This document shows positions 58,233 through 64,000 of a DNA stretch of 64,000 nt, piece after piece. The DNA is from Amphirosellinia nigrospora (lineage: Eukaryota > Ascomycota > Sordariomycetes > Xylariales > Xylariaceae). A program made the position numbers and the translations under genes. Below the pieces are notes generated by a model, which had not been told where the DNA came from, did not search any database, and was given only the letters and a program-made list of their open reading frames with translations. The stretch lies in contig SCHM01000005.1 of NCBI GenBank assembly GCA_004123355.1, positions 930,001-994,000 of the forward strand. The letters are read 5' to 3'. Each line of letters opens with the position of its first letter. The stretch's first letter is position 1.

Positions 58233-61200
58233 GTGACAATGGCACAAAGAAAACACAATCTTACTCCGCAAACATCGATCGCCTTTGAGAGCACCTCAAC
58301 TATTCCACCAACCGACCTTTCAGCTAGTATTACAGCTATTTTTCATGTTTACCGACAATGGATACGACGGCTACTTACTGCCTATGGTGTTGCCGTAGAA
58401 CCAATTTTTGAGCATCTGGCCTACGTGCTTGTGTGCTCGATCAGTTTCGCTAGTAATAAGAAAGTACGCCAACAGTTTCAGCCGATTCTACTAATTAGCC
58501 ATGAATCACATACCCTTCAACGAAGCCTACCCGTACCTTACGATAGGCGTCCGCTATGAGACTCCACCGTCCGCTGTAAACTTTCCTAATAATGGCGCGC
58601 CTAAGGTTTATAGTGGCGGTCAGAAGATTATATTGAATACATGGACTTGGACGAGGACCAAATTTGCAAGAGTATTTGGACGATCATTTAGACGAGCATT
58701 TGGCCGATGATGAGGACGAGGATGAGGATGAGAATGAGGACGAGGACGCCTCAGGACCTGGGCTAGGTGATGGGCTCGCTGGTCTTGGTGGTACGACTAA
58801 CCCAACAGGTAAGCATATATTTACGCAATCGTTCGATCTCATGTTCGATTCTATATGTGACGGCTTATATATGTCATAAACTCCCTTAGCTATCCATTGT
58901 ACTGATACGAAAGTGAAACTACAGAGGATCCTGGAGTAGGAACTTTTGGAGTTGAGCTTGAATTCTTGGCTGTGCAATGCCCGCGAGTCAAGTTGTCAGA
59001 GGACGAGGAGTTGTACATCCTGTACGCAGTCCCGTATCCACCCCTATGCTGAACGCAGGATTTTCTAAAACCTAAAGCTGTATAGTGATCCACATCCGAG
59101 GGACAACAGGTGGATCTCGGAGACGTTGTGCAAATGGGAAATGGACGCCTGGCAGTTTAAGCAATCTATGGGGAAGACCTTTATGAGTTCACACGTCCGG
59201 GCGGTTCCTTATATGACAGCGACGATCAAGATATCGTAGACAAGCGTTCACAGTATTCGAGGGTAAGGGGTGCCTTGATTTATGCCGTTTCTTTTTACTT
59301 TCCTGCCTTTTTGGATTTGCTGATATTACGCCTCAATCATAATCATGTCCTGCCCGACGCGACTAATCGTATTTTCGTGCCAGAACAAGCTCACCCGTAT
59401 CCTCAGAAAAAAGGGACTGACGGTAATCAAATGGCCCGAGAAAGACATAAATCCTGAAGAGGAAGACACTGTGCTCATCAATGATTTTAACGAAAGCGAA
59501 CCCAGCGATGACGAGCTGGAGGACAATTTCCCCAACTCGCAATTCCTCGACAATTTCACTAGCTTTTTAATTACGATGACTCCTTGTCCACGGATGAAAA
59601 TGTTTCGGGGCTGTGCTAAAGTGGCAGGGTGATTTTGAACAATACCACGAAACGTACAACCTAAAGATGCAGAGGACGAAAGTTGCAGAAATAGACAAGG
59701 TTGTGAGGGGATGTTTCGTGGATGGGTGGCCAGACTTGGAACCGAGACAGATCCACGGTATGAGAGCTATACTGGAGGACAGGCTCAAAAACCTCCGACT
59801 CATCGCGAAGCAGGCAAGAGAAGACGCACGTAACATACAGGTAGACCCATTGCATGTGCCCGTTCCGGGGCTGAAGGCACAATACAAAGCCTGGACAGTG
59901 ACGAACGATCTGAGTGTGGATGGCAATGGGATGGTGGCTCATAGGTATGGATGAAATATTTCCGATGTTTGACCCCCTATTTTATTTATTTTGCAAAGTT
60001 CAACGAGTTCTATGATGTGGTGCTTGAAAAACTCGACTAATGTGTTTCTATATTCATGCAGATACGACAACCCAGAAGGTATACGGGATCCCATTGGAGA
60101 ATATTGTTGGTTTGGGGCGGAGGTGGTCAGCCCGGTCCTACCTATGGGAGACGAGCGAGCTCGACAAGCCATCAGGGACGCTTGTGGCTGCCTTCGTGAT
60201 CAGTTACGTGTTCATAAGCCCATGCATGTTTCGACCGGTCTACATATACATTTAGGCAATACCAAAGGGTGGAGCCTGTTCCAAGCCAAGAGGTTCGCCA
60301 CTCTCTGGTTTTTGGCTGAAAAGACGATACTTGGTCTCCACAGGATTGACCGTGATGAGGATATGAGGGTGAGTGGGTATTTGAGCCACTTCACGCTCTT
60401 GTGTTCGCATGGAGCCCAATGCTCAATCCAGTCGTCGACAGCCCTTGAACTCCCTTGACTAACTATATTTCACAAGTGGTGTGCCAAAATCGAAGGTGGT
60501 TCCCGCCTATGGCGGGCTTTGTAAGTGGCCCGTGACGTGACTTTTCTCTTGGTGCCTACTGAATCTAGAACTTGATACAGATATTCCAACCGCCAGGACG
60601 ACCGAAATTCTAACGCGTTTGTGTTGATGAATCAGTCTCCACCTAACGTTACTCGAGTTTTCAACAAGCAATTGGTGAATAACGTGCCAGGAACGAACCC
60701 CAATTTAACAGACAAGCAGAAAACAGTACTATATTACATCTGGCATCTCGAAAGCATCACCAAACTTCACACAGCCCTAGGAGAAAGTGCCTCAATGAGA
60801 ACAGGTGTCAAATGGCGAATTCGAGGGAATACCAGCTCATTAGAAGGATACAAGGACCCTATGATGCTCCCGCAGCCGGGGACCATTGAAGTGCGGATCA
60901 GTAGGTCATCTCACATTTTGGAACGAGGGACTGGCTGGAAACTTGTTCGAATTCTCACAGATCACGGGCCAAATAGCGATAACTAACTGGGAGTGTTGCA
61001 GTGCAAGGCACTTTAGATGCGGATCACATCAACAACTGGGTCGCGGTGCTAGAATGCATCACGTTGGCGGTCCGGAACTTGCCAGACGACCAGTTCCAGG
61101 GGCTCATCGACCAATTTCTACGAAACCAGACACAAGATGGGCTCCTCGGCTTGCTCGGCGTACCTGACGATATCCGGCGGTATTGGTTGGCCCCTAAGAG

Positions 61201-61369
61201 ACGAGATAGGCTGAATAGGTACTGGGAGTACCCGGATCATGACCTGGTGGATTGGACACAGCCATTTAGTGAGTACCTCGTACCTGTGTAATTCATAATC
61301 TATTCTTGCTAACGTTATACTGCAGTGGTACCCGGCCATAAGGCCACCCACGGCGCGTTTTGGGACTAA
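58233..61369 (+). CDS. fungal amidoligase-family protein
   Basis: ATP-dependent COOH-NH2 ligase fold (amidoligase_2, related to glutamine synthetase/glutamate-cysteine ligase). The N-terminal region may start at MTMAQRKHNLTPQTS. It includes a strongly acidic linker (ADDEDEDEDENEDEDAS, ~58705-58750). An intron (~58810-58924) joins TNPTE to DPGVGTFGVELEFLAVQCPR, the first conserved motif. Then comes a helical stretch (EIDKVVRGCFVDGWPDLEPR), DLSVDGNG, an intron (~59946-60060), and RYDNPEGIRDPIGEYCWFG followed by AEVVSPVLPMGD. The family hallmark GLHIHLGNTKGW is at ~60236-60271, then an intron region ~60368-60478. A further intron at 60901-61001 is of the repeated type, and a last one at ~61269-61325. 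The C-terminus is VPGHKATHGAFWD, stop 61369. Partner substrates are unknown. Several single-base losses, for example near 58667 and 59620. Confidence 0.75.
60901..61001 (+). repeat. introner-like intron copy D (101 nt)
   Basis: Ends GATAACTAACTGGGAG then TGTTGCAG, matching the last ~28 bases of the laccase and 46.2-kb introns. Phase 1 (ATC A|TG). Its 5' part (GTAGGTCATC...) differs from the GTGCGTAATTC start of the other three. Confidence 0.65.
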
Positions 61370-61929
61370 ATAAGTACTTAGATGCGCCAAATTCCATAAG
61401 GCAAAACAAGCCGGGCGACGTGGTTCGCGAGAATGAAAGGCTAGCTAAAGGAAGAACGGAAGCGAGTCCGAATTCCTTTCTTCTTCGCCCCTCGATCATA
61501 GCAATTCGATCAACAAGGCGTATATAGATGTATATTTTAAAATGCTAGTGGAATGTTTATCTAGATCTACATATACACAGTAACTCAGATGCACTTGATT
61601 GAGATGCGACGACCAGGGTGGGGCCACGTTTTTCATCGACTAGTCTCCACTGTTCCCACTATTCCCACTATGGCTTGCTCCATGACGTCTGCACATGCAT
61701 CTCGTCTGTCTACCTACTATTATTTACCCCACGTCATGTTACCAGCAAGGTTCATGCTTGAGAACATACCACTATACAAAATAAATGAACGAGATCAACC
61801 CCAATAACAAAAGGATAATTTTCACTCCCTGTTTCGATTGCCCATCCGCCCATATCCGTGGCCTCGTGTACCAACCTCGTCATATCTCCTACCAAAGGTA
61901 ACTATCGGTTATCGGTTTACTACGTAGCT
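61370..61929. other. intergenic, TEP1 promoter side
   Basis: No gene seen. Short ORFs are featureless. The region contains a TTCCCACTATTCCCACTA repeat at ~61653-61670. Confidence 0.4.
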
Positions 61930-63793
61930 ATGGCCTCTCTTCTGAGGCAGATCGTAGCAGGACCTCGTGCCAGACACCCCGAGGCCGGGTTAGACTTGTG
62001 TTATGTGACCGACAACATAATTGCGACGTATGAATCTAGATTTATATTCACTGACTAAAGTTTGGAGTAACTGATGTCTAGTCCAGCTCCGGGCCTTCAC
62101 AGACCTACCCGCAACGCGCCTATCGCAACCCTCTCGACCGCCTGGTCAAGTTCCTCGACTCACAGCACGGCAAAGATTGGGCCATATGGGAGTTCCGAGC
62201 TGAGGGAACAGGATACCCGGACCGGCTCGTGTATGACCGCATACGGCATTACCCTTGGCCTGACCACCACCCGCCGCCTTTCCGACTGGTGCCCATGATC
62301 ATCGCGAGCATGAGAAATTGGCTGAGCGGAAATGATTTGGACGCGGATGTTTCTGATCATAAGTCCAAGCTAGCCACCAGGTGCTTGATGCACTGAAGAA
62401 AAAGAAGAATGACCGAGTTGTTGTCGTACATTGCAAGGCCGGCAAGGGAGAAGCGGGACGATGGCGTGTAGTTATCTGATCGCCGAGTGTGGATGGACAC
62501 CGATCGAGGCGATCGCGAGATTCACCGAACGGAGAATGAGGCCCAACTTCGGCCCGGGAGTATCGATCCCGAGTCAGCTTCGGTGGTTGACCTATGCTGA
62601 TCGCTGGACCAAAGGCGGCAAGAAGTATGTCGACCGCGAGGTAGAAATCCTAGAAGTCCATGTTTGGGGCCTCCGCAATGGGGAAGCTTGCGGTTGAAGG
62701 GTATGTGGACCAAGGGAAGAAAATCAAAATCTTTCATACCTTCTCAAAAAAGGAGCGCCAGATCGTCGAAGGCAACGCGCCTGGTGGTTCCGGAATGATT
62801 GACATGGTGTACGAGATGGCGGGCTACGGGCCAGACTCAACGACCGCGCAACAAGAGGTAGAGAGAACCGAAAGCAGCGACGACAAAACCAATGTCGACG
62901 ATACAGCATCGCCCCAAACTGACAGCGATGCACCAACCCCAACAATACCGAAGAAACGGCATTCGAAGAGTCCGCCTCAGCTTATCTCCCGATTAGCTCG
63001 CACTGCATCAACCCGGTCCAAAAGGTCAGGCGACGAACCCCAAAAGCCAGGCAGTACGGCTCGCCGACATCACCCGCTGATGATAACGGCGAACCAGAGC
63101 CCGGTGGTATGGCTGTCATTTTTAAACCTCATACACCTATACGAATTCATAATAGCGATGTTAATATCACACTCGAGCGCCGCCACCGGCGCCAAGGTCA
63201 GTAGGGCTTACCATGGTCACTGCTGTCGCTCACGTTTGGTTCAACACATTCTTCGAGGGTAATGGGCCAGAACAGGACGGCATACCAGATGATACTGGTG
63301 TTTTCGATATCGATTGGGAAAAGTTGGACGGCATCAAAGGCTCCAGTCAGAAAGGAACCCGTGCCGCTGATAGGATTGCTGTTGTGTGGCGGTCGATCAA
63401 GCCCGAAAGCGGCGGCAAGAGGCAGAGATTGGAGAACCAAGCATCAATACTGCAGTTCCTCAGATGCAAGCCGCTGATTGGAAGGGAGATAACTCTGAAG
63501 ATCCCGGAAAAGAAAAACACCTTGGCCTTCGCGTGCAGAGCCCGGACAGCGCAAGTGTTAGTAAGGCGAGCAGTCTCATAGACGAAACTGTCAGTGGGAA
63601 TGAGGGTAATGATAAGGAGGAAGATGAATTCGAAGGTCTCAAATCGCACGGACGCGGCGAGGACGGGAAATCTAGCTCAGGCAAGAAACCCGGCGGGGTG
63701 GAGAGTAAGAAGACAGAGAGCAAACAGAGTAGCGAAGACTCGCTAAAGGCGTACTCTGACAAACTGCCGAATCCCGACGGCAATACCACTTGA
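61930..63793 (+). CDS. TEP1: PTEN-type phosphoinositide 3-phosphatase
   Basis: Dephosphorylates PtdIns(3,4,5)P3/related lipids; also a dual-specificity fold. ATG at 61930 gives MASLLRQIVAGPRARHPEAG then LDLCYVTDNIIAT. A GTATGA...TCTAG intron (~62029-62081) leads to SGPSQTYPQRAYRNPLDRLV, HGKDWAIWEFRAEGTGYPD and HYPWPDHHPPPFRLVPMI (WPD loop). The P-loop is VVHCKAGKGRSGT (~62427-62462), the PTEN signature HCKAGKGR. A C2-like region follows (KYVDREVEILEVHVWGLRNG; VTAVAHVWFNTFFEGNGPE). A low-complexity insert (ESSDDKTNVDDTASPQTDSD) and an acidic/Lys-rich tail end at 63793. About 600 residues. Single-base losses near 62370, in the G run at ~62448, and near 62690, 63060, 63200 and 63385 shift the frame. 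Confidence 0.9.
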
Positions 63794-64000
63794 ATTTGAT
63801 GAATAGCTTAACGCAGATCATGATTATGATACCCGCTGATATACTTTTAGTATTCCAGAGGTGTTGGATACAGGGGTGAAAAGAGAGCACACAGGCCGTG
63901 TATATTGTTGCAACAAACGAGTAATTGTATTATACATTTATCACCGCAGTGGTCGGGTTTTAGTACTTAACCAACAACATCGTGGCATGTTCTGGATGAG
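63794..64000. other. 3' flank of TEP1
   Basis: AT-rich, no gene seen. Confidence 0.4.

Overview
The window comes from a filamentous ascomycete, most likely Pezizomycotina and possibly Sordariomycetes. Protein genes carry short GT...AG introns with CTAAC/CTGAC-like branch points. The intergenic DNA is rich in TAGGTAGG/CCTACCTA motifs. The recognisable genes are fungal types: fused-domain isopropylmalate isomerase, an ascomycete laccase ending in DSGL, a TEP1/PTEN phosphatase, a PaFS-type terpene cyclase and a fungal amidoligase. No rRNA, convincing tRNA, CRISPR array or intact transposon was seen.

Layout. 0.7-6 kb: a small membrane protein, then a large dynamin-like GTPase of SLIP-GC type, followed by a 25-base G run. 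6-19 kb: a doubtful membrane ORF, a long Ser-rich leucine-rich-repeat protein, a small Cys-rich probable GPI protein, a coiled-coil protein and a 3-ketoacyl-CoA thiolase. 19.4-20.3 kb: only the C-terminal part of a cytosine-5 DNA methyltransferase, next to a short F-box-like ORF. 20.3-23.4 kb: nothing recognisable. 23.4-27.7 kb: a divergent pair made of a TRI4/CYP58-like P450 and a stand-alone class I terpene cyclase, a minimal terpenoid gene pair. 27.7-35.4 kb: AT-rich and gene-poor. 35.4-46.5 kb: laccase, double-chromodomain protein, alcohol acetyltransferase-like protein and a large membrane-anchored coiled-coil protein. 46.5-50.6 kb: no gene seen. 50.6-64 kb: LEU1, a haloperoxidase-like alpha/beta hydrolase, a small helical protein, an amidoligase and TEP1.

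Two features cut across genes. First, four introns in three unrelated genes (laccase twice, the 43.6-46.5 kb gene, the amidoligase) share a nearly constant 3' end. Three of them also share the 5' end, two are alignable over about 140 bases, and all four interrupt codons in phase 1. They look like a family of introner-like elements. Second, most conserved genes are broken by single-base losses, mostly in short homopolymers (about ten in LEU1 alone), while the P450 and the laccase read through perfectly. This points to uneven consensus quality of the assembly rather than mass pseudogenisation, so coordinates of the affected genes are given as whole loci.

How the genes might work together: only the P450/cyclase pair has a clear functional link (cyclise a polyprenyl diphosphate, then oxidise it). 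LEU1 (leucine synthesis), thiolase (beta-oxidation) and TEP1 (phosphoinositide signalling) are primary functions with no visible operon-like logic.
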